From assembly GCA_016744355.1 (NCBI GenBank), contig JADGEN010000014.1:1-54515 (forward strand): DNA of 54,515 bases. Direction: 5' to 3'. The notes beneath the pieces were generated by a model. That model ran no database searches and was not told where the DNA came from. It worked only from the letters and a program-made list of their open reading frames with translations. This DNA is from Halieaceae bacterium (GTDB lineage: Bacteria; Pseudomonadota; Gammaproteobacteria; Pseudomonadales; Halieaceae). Positions 28,838 to 36,929 of the stretch are shown here, one piece after another (position 1 is the stretch's first letter; each line of letters opens with the position of its first letter). Position numbers and translations under genes: made by a program.

Positions 28838-28873
28838 ATTATTATTGAAATTGAATTCAATTTCAATAATAAT
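28838..28873. promoter_or_regulatory. 36-bp perfect palindrome: probable TetR operator with overlapping divergent promoters
   Basis: Positions 28838-28855 are exactly the reverse complement of 28856-28873, with core TTGAATTCAA at the centre. On the plus strand TTGAAA (28845-28850) and AATAAT (28868-28873) are 17 bp apart, each one base from the sigma70 consensus. By symmetry the same promoter reads on the minus strand. The plus-strand promoter would serve the TetR gene (start 28948), the minus-strand one the dehydrogenase pair (start 28760). A TetR dimer bound at the centre would block both. Confidence 0.75.
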
Positions 28874-28947
28874 CCTGATTCGAACTAAATCGTCCGTTTG
28901 TCGCGGCTCGGATAAATCGCGCGAGAAACACACTGCAGAGAGTGGCA

Positions 28948-29640
28948 ATGCCCAAACCGGTGCTGGAAAATACTAAAGAGATCAGCCCGAAAGGCAAGAT
29001 AGCTCGCGCCAAGCTGAGAACGGCTGCGCTTGAGGTTATGGAGCGTGTGGGCTATCACCGTATGCGCATCAATGACGTTACGGCCGAGGCGGGTGTTGCA
29101 TCTGGTCTTTTTTATCACTATTTCAAAGACTTAAAGTCGCTGACTCTGGATGTATTGCAAGACTTCGTGGCGCACTCGTTGCATGTGGAAGACATAGAGA
29201 AAGATGTGCCCAAGGGGGATTGGTATGAGCGCATGTTGGCGCACAACCGCCTGGTAGTCCTGGCCTATGCAGAGCGCCCCGGGATTATGCGTGCTCTGTT
29301 ACAGCTGGCAGACGAGGACGAGGATTTCTCACAGTTGCTACGGAAGAATTTTGTACAACAGCTGAGTTGGCTAACCCGGCAAATGCCCAAGTTGTTTCCT
29401 GCAGCAAAGATGTCAGAGCACCAGGCAATGATGGTGGTCTATGCACTAGCCGGCACTGGAGAGACAATTTTACGTGACTACTACATCAATCATGAGCCGG
29501 TGTTGCGCGACAAAGAGCTCTCTGTCGAGGAGATGACAGAGCTTATTACGGTGATGTTTTATCGCGGGTTGTTTTTGCAGAATCCGCCAGTGGAGAAATT
29601 GCGCTATACCGATAATTTGGATGAGATGAGGAAGAATTGA
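28948..29640 (+). CDS. TetR/AcrR family transcriptional regulator
   Basis: 230 residues from the ATG at 28948 (an in-frame GTG two codons upstream is too close to the AGAG site). The N-terminal HTH is typical: ARAKLRTAALEVMERVGYHRM, then INDVTAEAGVASGLFYHYFK (helix-turn-helix, about 35-60). The C-terminal domain is all-helical ligand-binding and dimerisation, not close to one I can name. It is probably the local repressor, binding the palindrome 75-110 bases upstream and released by a steroid acyl-CoA or similar intermediate, as KstR and KstR2 are in actinobacteria. That analogy is functional; orthology is not claimed. The hydratase and aldolase operon follows 115 bases downstream. Confidence 0.92.
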   Translation: MPKPVLENTKEISPKGKIARAKLRTAALEVMERVGYHRMRINDVTAEAGVASGLFYHYFKDLKSLTLDVLQDFVAHSLHVEDIEKDVPKGDWYERMLAHNRLVVLAYAERPGIMRALLQLADEDEDFSQLLRKNFVQQLSWLTRQMPKLFPAAKMSEHQAMMVVYALAGTGETILRDYYINHEPVLRDKELSVEEMTELITVMFYRGLFLQNPPVEKLRYTDNLDEMRKN

Positions 29641-29755
29641 TTGGGTCGGCTGGAAGGGAGAAAAAAAGTTCACTCCTCATTCAGGATATTGGTCGAATTA
29701 GCCAAGGAAAAACACACGCTAAGTTTTAACTATTTTCAGAAACCAGGAACAAAAC

Positions 29756-30730
29756 ATGAACCCTGAAGAAACAAAAGAATTTGAACAAAAAATTCACGCC
29801 TTCGTCGGTCGTGAGAACGGGCCGCCAAAAAAAGGTAAGGATGCCGTCAATGAGCCGATGATTCGCCAGTGGGCTGAAGTGATGGGCGATGAGTCGCCGG
29901 TGTACACCGATAAAGAGACGGCTAAAAACACCACTAAGGGTGGCATCATAGCGCCACCGTCCATGCTTCAAGCGTGGTCAATGGAAGGCTATCCCATGGC
30001 GGGATCGCCGGCGGTCGATGTGCAGCGCAGCTTACATAATGTGTTCGATGAAAACGGCTTTACTGGTGTGTTGGGAACCAACACTTCCACCGAGTTCTTT
30101 CGCGACCTGAAGCCCGGTGATGAGGTGACTTACCATACGGTTATCGAAAGCATTTCTGAGCAGAAATCGACGGCGCGTGGCATTGGCTATTTTATTGAAA
30201 CGGTTACGCAATTCACCGATCAGAACGGTGAGAGAGTGGGCAAACAGGTTTTTCGTGTACTGAAGTTTATTCCAGCAGATGCGCCGGCGGAAGCGTCTAG
30301 CGTAGCGGACGACTCGCCCGCGGTTCCTACTAGAATCGCTGCACCTCGCGGTCATGATAATGGCTGGTGGTGGGAGGCAGCGGACAAAGGCAAAGTGCTT
30401 ATCCAGCGCTGTAAAAGCTGCCAGACACTGCGCCATCCTCCCAGGCCCATGTGTGGTGAGTGCCAGTCTGTAGAGTGGGATTCGATTGAATCTACGCTGG
30501 ATGGGGAAATTTTTAGTTTCACTGTTTTGCACTATCCAAAAGTTCCAGGTTACGACTATCCGCTGTGCTGTGCGGTGATTAGTCTGGCCGAAGGCACGCG
30601 CATTGTTGCGAACGTTGTGGGTATCGATACTGAAGAAGTGAAAATTGGAATGAAAGTGAAAGGGAAAGTTGAGCAGGTAGACGAGAAAACCATGTTGCCG
30701 CAATTCTATCCCGTTGCAGGAGGGCAGTAA
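29756..30730 (+). CDS. ChsH2-like protein: MaoC-like domain fused to a DUF35 zinc-ribbon/OB-fold domain
   Basis: 324 residues. Residues 1 to about 170 form a MaoC-type hotdog domain in which the catalytic His position is Tyr: GDESPVY, Asp45 and Tyr50. The C-terminal DUF35 part (about 195-324) has a zinc ribbon with Cys219, Cys222, Cys233 and Cys236, and an OB fold. This is the architecture of mycobacterial ChsH2, whose hotdog half pairs with ChsH1 to form a hydratase and whose DUF35 half binds the aldolase Ltp2. The next two genes encode exactly those partners, at two bases' and then overlapping spacing. It probably hydrates the short steroid side-chain enoyl-CoA and presents it to the aldolase. 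Confidence 0.9.
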   Translation: MNPEETKEFEQKIHAFVGRENGPPKKGKDAVNEPMIRQWAEVMGDESPVYTDKETAKNTTKGGIIAPPSMLQAWSMEGYPMAGSPAVDVQRSLHNVFDENGFTGVLGTNTSTEFFRDLKPGDEVTYHTVIESISEQKSTARGIGYFIETVTQFTDQNGERVGKQVFRVLKFIPADAPAEASSVADDSPAVPTRIAAPRGHDNGWWWEAADKGKVLIQRCKSCQTLRHPPRPMCGECQSVEWDSIESTLDGEIFSFTVLHYPKVPGYDYPLCCAVISLAEGTRIVANVVGIDTEEVKIGMKVKGKVEQVDEKTMLPQFYPVAGGQ

Positions 30731-30732
30731 GC

Positions 30733-31167
30733 ATGTCTATCGATACAAGAGATTTTTCAAATGTTGCTGTCGGCGATACTTTGCCTCCACGGGAAGTGCC
30801 AATCACTTCAGCCCTGATTGTCGGTGGTGCGCTTGCCTCGCGCGACTTCACCACTGTGCACCACGACAAAAAGGCCGCACAGAAGGGCGGACTGCCAGAC
30901 ATTTTTATGAACATTTTGACCAGCAACGGCTTGATGGGCAGCTACGTTACTAACTGGGCCGGTCCGGATTCCTGTACTAAGAAAATAGACCTGAAGCTAG
31001 GGGCTCCCAATCTGCCGGGCTTTATTATGACCCTCACGGGTGAGGTTAAAGCGATAGATGAAGCATCAGGCACGGTGGATATTGAGGTGCTGGGTGAAAA
31101 CAATGTATGGGGCATGCATATGCAGGGCACCGTGCGAGTTCAACTGCCGAAGGGAGCAGAAGCATGA
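30733..31167 (+). CDS. ChsH1-like MaoC family hydratase subunit
   Basis: 144 residues, a single hotdog domain. The catalytic dyad is present: Asp38 and His43 in RDFTTVHHD, followed by KGGLPDIFMNI. In the ChsH1-ChsH2 heterotetramer this subunit supplies the active residues that the larger subunit lacks, and the same division is seen here. The gene starts two bases after the ChsH2-like stop, and its own stop overlaps the aldolase start as ATGA. It should hydrate a steroid 17(20)-enoyl-CoA or equivalent; substrate inferred from neighbours. Confidence 0.9.
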   Translation: MSIDTRDFSNVAVGDTLPPREVPITSALIVGGALASRDFTTVHHDKKAAQKGGLPDIFMNILTSNGLMGSYVTNWAGPDSCTKKIDLKLGAPNLPGFIMTLTGEVKAIDEASGTVDIEVLGENNVWGMHMQGTVRVQLPKGAEA

Positions 31168-32345
31168 CTGCTAATGTAAAAGACAAAGCTGCAATCGTCG
31201 GTATTGCCAACACAGAATTTTCCAAAAATTCAGGCCGGTCAGAACTTCAGCTGGCGGCAGAAGCTGTAGCAGGAGCTTTGGAAGATGCGGGGCTGAAACC
31301 CAGTGACGTCGATGGCATGACAACCTTCACCATGGACAACACCGATGAGATCGAGCTGGCTAGAGCGGTGGGTATTGGAGACCTGTCATTTTATTCTCGG
31401 GTACCTCACGGCGGCGGGGCCGCGACTGGCCTTATCCACCAGGCAGCTATGGCGGTCGCCTCTGGCATGGCCGAAACGATAGTGTGTTATCGCAGCTTGA
31501 ATGGCCGCTCGGGCCACCGCTACTCCAGCGGTGTGTCAGGCAATTTGTTGACCGCAGATGCCATTCACTGGGGCTGGTATATGCCTTATGGCCTGGTTAC
31601 GCCCGCTTCCTGGGTGGCCATGTATACGCAGCGCTATATGCATCTCACTAACTGCACTCACGACTCCTTGTTTGAAGTTGCGCACACCATGCGCGAGTAC
31701 GCGGCGACTAACCCGGCTGCGCTGTTCTATGACCAACGCTTTGATCGTGCCGAGTACGATGCACAAAAGAAAATTGTCGACCCATTCAGGCTATACGACT
31801 GCTGTCTTGAGTCAGATGGCGCCTCCGCAGTCATCATTACTACCACCGAAAGAGCCAAGGATTTGCGCCAGCCCGGTGTCGTAGTCAAGGGTGTGGGGCA
31901 GGCCGCTGCCGCCAACATGGAGTCCATGACCAGTTTCTATCGCGATGAAATTGCTGCCATTCCCTCTATGGATATTGCCGCAAGCAAAGCGTACGAGCAG
32001 TCTGGCCTTACGCCGGACGATATCGATGCGGCGGTCATTTACGATGCCTTCACTCCCATTGTGCTGTGGCAGCTGGAGAGCTGGGGTTTTTGCAAGCACG
32101 GAGAAGCTCATGACTTCGTAATGGACGGCGCTCTGCGTCCCGGCGGTCGCTTGCCCACCAACACGCATGGCGGGCAGTTGTCTGAAGCTTATATCCATGG
32201 TGTGAATGGTATTGTGGAGGCTGCGCGTCTGGTGCGCAAAACCTCGGTGAATCAACCGGATAAAGAAGTGAATCATGTGTTGGTCACCTCTGGCGTCGGT
32301 GTGCCCACTGGCGGCGCGCTGCTGGGAAGCATGGACACCCTGTAA
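31164..32345 (+). CDS. Ltp2/Sal-like thiolase-fold steroid side-chain aldolase
   Basis: 393 residues from the ATG at 31164, which overlaps the preceding stop and has AAGGGAG upstream. Thiolase fold of the SCP2/lipid-transfer type: KAAIVGIANTEFSK at the N-terminus, PHGGGAATGLIHQAAMAV, DAAVIYDAFTP, and NTHGGQLSEAYIHGVNG near 331-347. The last segment includes Tyr343, in the region where characterised Ltp2 aldolases have a catalytic tyrosine. No thiolase-type CxS/CGS nucleophile context is seen. The enzyme performs a retro-aldol cleavage of a beta-hydroxyacyl-CoA to leave a 17-ketosteroid and a short acyl-CoA, and needs the DUF35 partner two genes upstream. Confidence 0.9.
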   Translation: MTANVKDKAAIVGIANTEFSKNSGRSELQLAAEAVAGALEDAGLKPSDVDGMTTFTMDNTDEIELARAVGIGDLSFYSRVPHGGGAATGLIHQAAMAVASGMAETIVCYRSLNGRSGHRYSSGVSGNLLTADAIHWGWYMPYGLVTPASWVAMYTQRYMHLTNCTHDSLFEVAHTMREYAATNPAALFYDQRFDRAEYDAQKKIVDPFRLYDCCLESDGASAVIITTTERAKDLRQPGVVVKGVGQAAAANMESMTSFYRDEIAAIPSMDIAASKAYEQSGLTPDDIDAAVIYDAFTPIVLWQLESWGFCKHGEAHDFVMDGALRPGGRLPTNTHGGQLSEAYIHGVNGIVEAARLVRKTSVNQPDKEVNHVLVTSGVGVPTGGALLGSMDTL

Positions 32346-32408
32346 TTGTTTGTGCTGGTTCAATGAGTTGTCCCCGCGCGCTTCTCCCAGGGAGTGTCTT
32401 TCGATACG

Positions 32409-32437
32409 CTAACCTTTCATAAATTAGAGAAGGTTAG
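32409..32437 (+). promoter_or_regulatory. Hairpin sequestering the Shine-Dalgarno of the FATP-type ligase gene
   Basis: CTAACCTT (32409-32416) is the exact reverse complement of AAGGTTAG (32430-32437), with a 13-base loop. The right arm contains the AAGG ribosome binding site, which lies five to six bases before the GTG at 32439. Folding would hide the site, and translation or an RNA-binding factor could open it. Confidence 0.4.
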
Positions 32438-32438
32438 T

Positions 32439-34253
32439 GTGTCGGGCATGACCGTCAGTCGCGAACAGACACAGGCAAAACTCGATCTGCTGGCATCCGG
32501 GGTGACTCGTCATGTCCCCGAGCAGACCTACCTTGTGCCCGACAGATTTGAAGAGCTCGCCCGGCAGTGCCCCAACAAAACCTTTCTGTATTACAACGGC
32601 CAGGAAGTCACCTTCTTTGAACTGAACCGGCGGGCCAACCAATACGCCCATGTAGCGGCCACGCTTGGAATCAAGAACGGCGATGCTGGGGCTGTCATGA
32701 TAGAGAACCGACCGGAGTTTTTTTATGCCTGGTTGGGCCTTGCAAAAATTGGCGCTATTGCCTCGCTTATCAATACGCAAACGCGAGGCGTGGCCCTGAG
32801 CCATGCTGTTGAAGAAACGGGGAGCAAAATACTGTTTCTTGGGAGTGAGTGCGCCAGCTTGTTCGCCACGGCAGAGGGTCTTACGGCCACACTGAAGACA
32901 CTTTGTGTTGCCGATGGCGATAGCCCGATGGGCGAGTTATGCGCTGATATCGATACGCTGGATCACTATCTGGTATCTGCCTCTGACGAAAACCCTGTGG
33001 CATCCTGCCGTGATGGCACCATAGGCGAGTCGCCACTATTTTATGTATTTACCTCCGGTACAACGGGCTTGCCCAAAGCGGCAATTATCAGCCATATGCG
33101 TTGGTTGGGTGTGGGTGATGGCTGGTCGGCTGTTCTGGGTATGACGGCGGACGATGTGCTGTATTGTTTTCTTCCTTTGTTTCACGGTGCAGCGGGTATG
33201 TCGCTGGTGTCCAATGCGCTGTCTAGCAAGGCGCCAATCGTACTGCGCAGGCGTTTCTCTGCTTCACTATTTTGGATCGATGTACGTCAATACGGCGTCA
33301 CTACCGTGCAGTATATAGGGGAGGTCTGCCGCTATCTGGTAAACCAGCCTGCGGCGGACAATGACAGGCAGCATTCCCTGCTGCGAATGACCGGTGCGGG
33401 CATGACGGCCGAAGTATGGCGTAAATTTATTGAGCGCTTTGGCGACATCGAAATTTATGAGGGCTGGGGTTCCACCGAGGCAAATTGCAGCACCATGAAT
33501 GTGGATGGCGAAGTGGGCTCCTGCGGCAGAATTCCATTCAAGGAGCGCTCCAATGCGCGTCTGGTGAAATACGATCTTGAGAATGGCTGTCATGTAAAGA
33601 ATGAGCAGGGCTTTCTGGTGGAATGTGAGCCGGGCGAAGTAGGGGAAATACTGGGTCTGGTGCTTAATATTCCCGGCGTTGGGGCAGGGCGCTTCGAAGG
33701 CTATGTGTCGGCGCAGGCCACAGAAGAGAAAATACTGCGCGATGTGTTCAGCAGTGGAGATGCCTGGTTCAGCAGTGGTGATTTGTTGGTTCGCAACGCC
33801 GAAGACTATCTGTATTTTGTCGATCGCATAGGCGATACCTATCGTTGGAAAAGTGAAAATGTATCAACCACGGAAGTGGCCCAGGCCCTGGAAAATTACC
33901 AACAGGCTGAGACCATTAATGTCTTTGGCGTTGCCGTGCCCGGGCACGAGGGGCGAGCGGGCATGCTGGCTATTCGCTTGAAAGACGGAGGTGAGTTTGA
34001 CCCTGCCGCATTGTATGAACAGGCCGTGTCTAAATTGCCGGACTACGCTGTACCTTTGTTTGTACGAATACTCGCGCACACTGATATCACGCTGACCTAT
34101 AAGTTGCGCAAGGTAGATTTACAAAAAGCGGGTTATAACCCGGCGAACTACGGCGACCCCCTGTTCGTTCTGGATAGAAACCTGGCCAGTTATGCCCCCT
34201 ACAGTGACACGGCCCTGGCAAATCTGGGTGTAGAACCTTTTTTACAGAATTAG
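32439..34253 (+). CDS. FATP-type long-chain/steroid acyl-CoA synthetase (FadD17/FadD6-like)
   Basis: 604 residues from the GTG at 32439, preceded by GAGAAGG. A more upstream GTG (32394) and an ATG at 32448 are in frame but lack well-placed ribosome binding sites. The AMP-binding core is YVFTSGTTGLPKAAIISH (about 205), then YEGWGSTEANCSTMN, WFSSGDLLVRNAEDYLYFVDR and IGDTYRWKSENVSTTEV, the last being the diagnostic FATP-family form of the hinge motif. The C-terminal lysine lies in TYKLRKVDLQK. It is the second ligase of the locus and belongs to the operon that begins with the ChsH2-like gene. Activation of a steroid side-chain acid is likely. Confidence 0.9.
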   Translation: MSGMTVSREQTQAKLDLLASGVTRHVPEQTYLVPDRFEELARQCPNKTFLYYNGQEVTFFELNRRANQYAHVAATLGIKNGDAGAVMIENRPEFFYAWLGLAKIGAIASLINTQTRGVALSHAVEETGSKILFLGSECASLFATAEGLTATLKTLCVADGDSPMGELCADIDTLDHYLVSASDENPVASCRDGTIGESPLFYVFTSGTTGLPKAAIISHMRWLGVGDGWSAVLGMTADDVLYCFLPLFHGAAGMSLVSNALSSKAPIVLRRRFSASLFWIDVRQYGVTTVQYIGEVCRYLVNQPAADNDRQHSLLRMTGAGMTAEVWRKFIERFGDIEIYEGWGSTEANCSTMNVDGEVGSCGRIPFKERSNARLVKYDLENGCHVKNEQGFLVECEPGEVGEILGLVLNIPGVGAGRFEGYVSAQATEEKILRDVFSSGDAWFSSGDLLVRNAEDYLYFVDRIGDTYRWKSENVSTTEVAQALENYQQAETINVFGVAVPGHEGRAGMLAIRLKDGGEFDPAALYEQAVSKLPDYAVPLFVRILAHTDITLTYKLRKVDLQKAGYNPANYGDPLFVLDRNLASYAPYSDTALANLGVEPFLQN

Positions 34254-34274
34254 AATTGAGTTGGAGAATGTTAC

Positions 34275-35993
34275 ATGGTCGATGAAGTAATTAACTGGGA
34301 TCACAGCACCGACGTGGTAGTTGTTGGCTCAGGAAATGGCGCATTAACGGCGGCGTTGTGCGCTCACGAAATGGGTGCCGGCGAAGTTTTGATTGTAGAG
34401 AAGGCCAGTCAGTATGGTGGCAGTAGTTCGCTCAGTGGCGGTGGAGTGTGGATTCCCTGTAGCCACTATGCGCAGCAGGCAGGTGCCACAGATGACAACC
34501 TGGAGGAAGCACTCTCCTATCTGCAGAGCACTATTCCCCCTGAGGCGTCCAGCGAGAAAATGCTGCGAACCTATCTCGAGAATGGCCCGAAGATGCTGCG
34601 CTATATGCATGATCGCACCGATATGCGCTATGTGTCCCTGGGTCAGTATCCGGATTATTACAATGCGTCTGAAGGCTCCCGTGAGGGACATCGCTCTATG
34701 GAGCCTGAGCAATTTAATATCACCAGGCTTGCCAATCGCGGAGAAGATCTTCGTCCCACGCACCCCATGATGTATATGATGGGGAACGTTCCCATTAGCC
34801 AGCGTGATGCCCATACCTTAATCGGCCAACTGAAGGGCTGGATGTTGTTAGGGGCAAAGCTGGTGATGCAATACTACCTCGACATACCGCAGCGACTGCG
34901 TGGCAAGCGCTCCCGTATTGCCAAGTGTGGCAGTGCCGGCGTGGCCAGGCTGGCGTATTCTGTACAGGAAAAAAATATTCCCCTGTGGCTGAATACAGAA
35001 ATGCTCGATTTGATTGTCCAGAACGATCGTGTCGTGGGTATCAAGGCCAGAAAAGAAGGACGGGAAGTCAATATTCGGGCCAGAAAATCAGTGGTTCTCG
35101 CCTCGGGTGGTTTTGAGAATAACCAGGCGATGCGCGAGAAATACCTGCCTCAGCCCACCAGTGCTAAATGGAGTGGTGGCACCAAGGACAACACCGGCCT
35201 GCCCATAGAAAAGGCGATAGAACAGGGAGCTGCGAGCAAAGCTATGGATGGGGCGTGGTGGTGCACGACCTACCAGGTGCCGGGTTTGGATTATCCGTTT
35301 TTATCCATTATGGAAAAATCCTATCCGGGTAGCTGTGTGGTGAATCGTTTGGGCAAGCGGGTCGCCAATGAGTCGATGAACTATCAAGCGTATGTTCAAG
35401 CCTGTTACGCCGCCAAAAAAGAGGGCGTTGAAGTTGATGAGCTGTGGATGGTTTTTGACGCACGCTTTAGAGCGAACTATATCGTGGGCCCCATGATGAC
35501 CAGTAAAATGCTGCCCGACAACAAGTTGCCGAAAGAGCTTTTATGTGACGACTTTCTTACTATGGCCGGTTCCGTCGATGAGCTTGCGGAGAAAATCGGT
35601 ATCGAGCGACAAAACTTAAAGCAAACGATAGACAATATGACCGCCTATGCAGAAACGGGAGAAGATCTCGAGTTTAAGCGGGGAAGTTATGCGTATGACC
35701 GTTACTACGGCGACCCTGAAGTGAAGCCAAACAACTGCCTGGCGCCCATGACAGAAGCTCCTTATTACGCTGTGCGACTTTCGCTGGGCGACTTTGGCAC
35801 GCACGGTGGACTGTTGGTCAATGAGAACGCGCAGGTGTTGCGCGAAGATAACTCTGTGTTTGAAGGTTTGTACGCCACGGGCAATTGTAGTGCACCGTTA
35901 CTGCCGAGTTATCCCGGCCCGGGGTCAACTTTGGGGCCGGCTATGACCTTCGCCTATCAGGCGGCAAAGAGCATAACCGGTTACAAGGACTAG
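34275..35993 (+). CDS. kstD: 3-ketosteroid delta1-dehydrogenase (KstD/TesH-like)
   Basis: 572 residues. FAD motif VVVVGSGNGALTAALCA (about 14-30), GGSSSLSGGGVWIP (about 50-63) and YPDYYNASEG near 125, where KstD has a catalytic tyrosine. The C-terminal SYPGPGSTLGPAMTFAYQAA includes Tyr546 and a Gly four residues on, matching the catalytic Tyr-Gly pair of Rhodococcus KstD in the YPGPG signature. The enzyme removes hydrogens from C1 and C2 of a 3-ketosteroid, the step that prepares ring opening. It is last in the operon, 21 bases after the FATP-type ligase, and its stop is four bases from the convergent GST gene. Confidence 0.9.
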   Translation: MVDEVINWDHSTDVVVVGSGNGALTAALCAHEMGAGEVLIVEKASQYGGSSSLSGGGVWIPCSHYAQQAGATDDNLEEALSYLQSTIPPEASSEKMLRTYLENGPKMLRYMHDRTDMRYVSLGQYPDYYNASEGSREGHRSMEPEQFNITRLANRGEDLRPTHPMMYMMGNVPISQRDAHTLIGQLKGWMLLGAKLVMQYYLDIPQRLRGKRSRIAKCGSAGVARLAYSVQEKNIPLWLNTEMLDLIVQNDRVVGIKARKEGREVNIRARKSVVLASGGFENNQAMREKYLPQPTSAKWSGGTKDNTGLPIEKAIEQGAASKAMDGAWWCTTYQVPGLDYPFLSIMEKSYPGSCVVNRLGKRVANESMNYQAYVQACYAAKKEGVEVDELWMVFDARFRANYIVGPMMTSKMLPDNKLPKELLCDDFLTMAGSVDELAEKIGIERQNLKQTIDNMTAYAETGEDLEFKRGSYAYDRYYGDPEVKPNNCLAPMTEAPYYAVRLSLGDFGTHGGLLVNENAQVLREDNSVFEGLYATGNCSAPLLPSYPGPGSTLGPAMTFAYQAAKSITGYKD

Positions 35994-35997
35994 CAGG

Positions 35998-36834
35998 CTA
36001 GTCGAAATCGCAGGCACCGTGGCGCTCCAGTAGCCGTGTTTCTTCTGGACCCCAGGCGCGGTTAACCCGACGCCCACGCTCTACGGCAGGGCGCGCCTCA
36101 ATTTCTTCGGCCCATCGAGAGACATTCTTGTAGGAGGCTGTATCGAGAAATTCCTGCGCTTCATAAATGGTTCCGGTTATCAGCACGCCATACCACGCCC
36201 AGTTGGCCATATCTGCAATGGTGTAGTCATCGCCACACAGGTATTGCCGCGAGGCCAGGTTGTTGTCTAGCACATCTAGCTGCCGTTTCACTTCCATGGC
36301 GTAGCGGTTAATGGGGTACTCAAACTTCTCCGGGGCATAGGCGTAGAAGTGGCCAAAGCCGCCGCCCAGAAAGGGTGCGCTACCCATTTGCCAGAATAAC
36401 CAGGACAGACACTCGGCGCGCTGCGAAGGGTCGGTGGGGACGAAGGCAGCATATTTTTCCGCCAGATACAGCATAATCGCCCCGGATTCGAATACCCGGG
36501 TCGGCGGTGTTGTACTCATATCAACCAGTGCCGGAATCTTCGAGTTTGGGTTTGCCGAGACAAACCCACTGCCAAACTGAGCTCCCTCGCTAATATTAAT
36601 AAGGTAGGCGTCGTACTCAGCCTCAGTCTTGCCGAGTGCCAGTAGTTCTTCCAGCAGCACGGTTACTTTTACACCGTTGGGGGTCGCCAGGGAGTAGAGC
36701 TGCAGAGGGTGGTTGCCCACTGGCAGTTCTTCTTCAAACTGTGCGCCTGCAGTAGGGCGATTTATGTTGGCAAATTTGCCTCCGCTTTCGCTGTCCCATG
36801 TCCAGACTTTGGGTGGTATGTAATTCTCTGTCAT
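35998..36834 (-). CDS. yghU: Glutathione S-transferase family disulfide-bond oxidoreductase (YghU-like)
   Basis: 278 residues, close to the 288 of E. coli YghU, with the same long N-terminal extension (YIPPKVWTWDS). Thioredoxin-like domain: PLQLYSLATPNGVKVTVLLEEL, NPNSKIPALVD and FESGAIMLYLAEKY (the Ser-Gly glutathione-contact motif). The C-terminal helical domain has MGSAPFLGGGFGHFYAYAPEK and YTIADMANWAWYG (the N-capping box). YghU binds two glutathiones and reduces disulfides. Cytoplasmic and monocistronic. It converges on the KstD gene with almost no gap, so its presence beside the steroid locus may be incidental. Confidence 0.93.
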   Translation of the reverse strand: MTENYIPPKVWTWDSESGGKFANINRPTAGAQFEEELPVGNHPLQLYSLATPNGVKVTVLLEELLALGKTEAEYDAYLINISEGAQFGSGFVSANPNSKIPALVDMSTTPPTRVFESGAIMLYLAEKYAAFVPTDPSQRAECLSWLFWQMGSAPFLGGGFGHFYAYAPEKFEYPINRYAMEVKRQLDVLDNNLASRQYLCGDDYTIADMANWAWYGVLITGTIYEAQEFLDTASYKNVSRWAEEIEARPAVERGRRVNRAWGPEETRLLERHGACDFD

Positions 36835-36929
36835 TCCGCGGATGTCCTTTTTGCAGGTTTTATTTTAGTTAGCTTAGCATTGGCTGTGATGATTAGCAGC
36901 AGCGCGCCACTATGACTTAAGCCTATATC

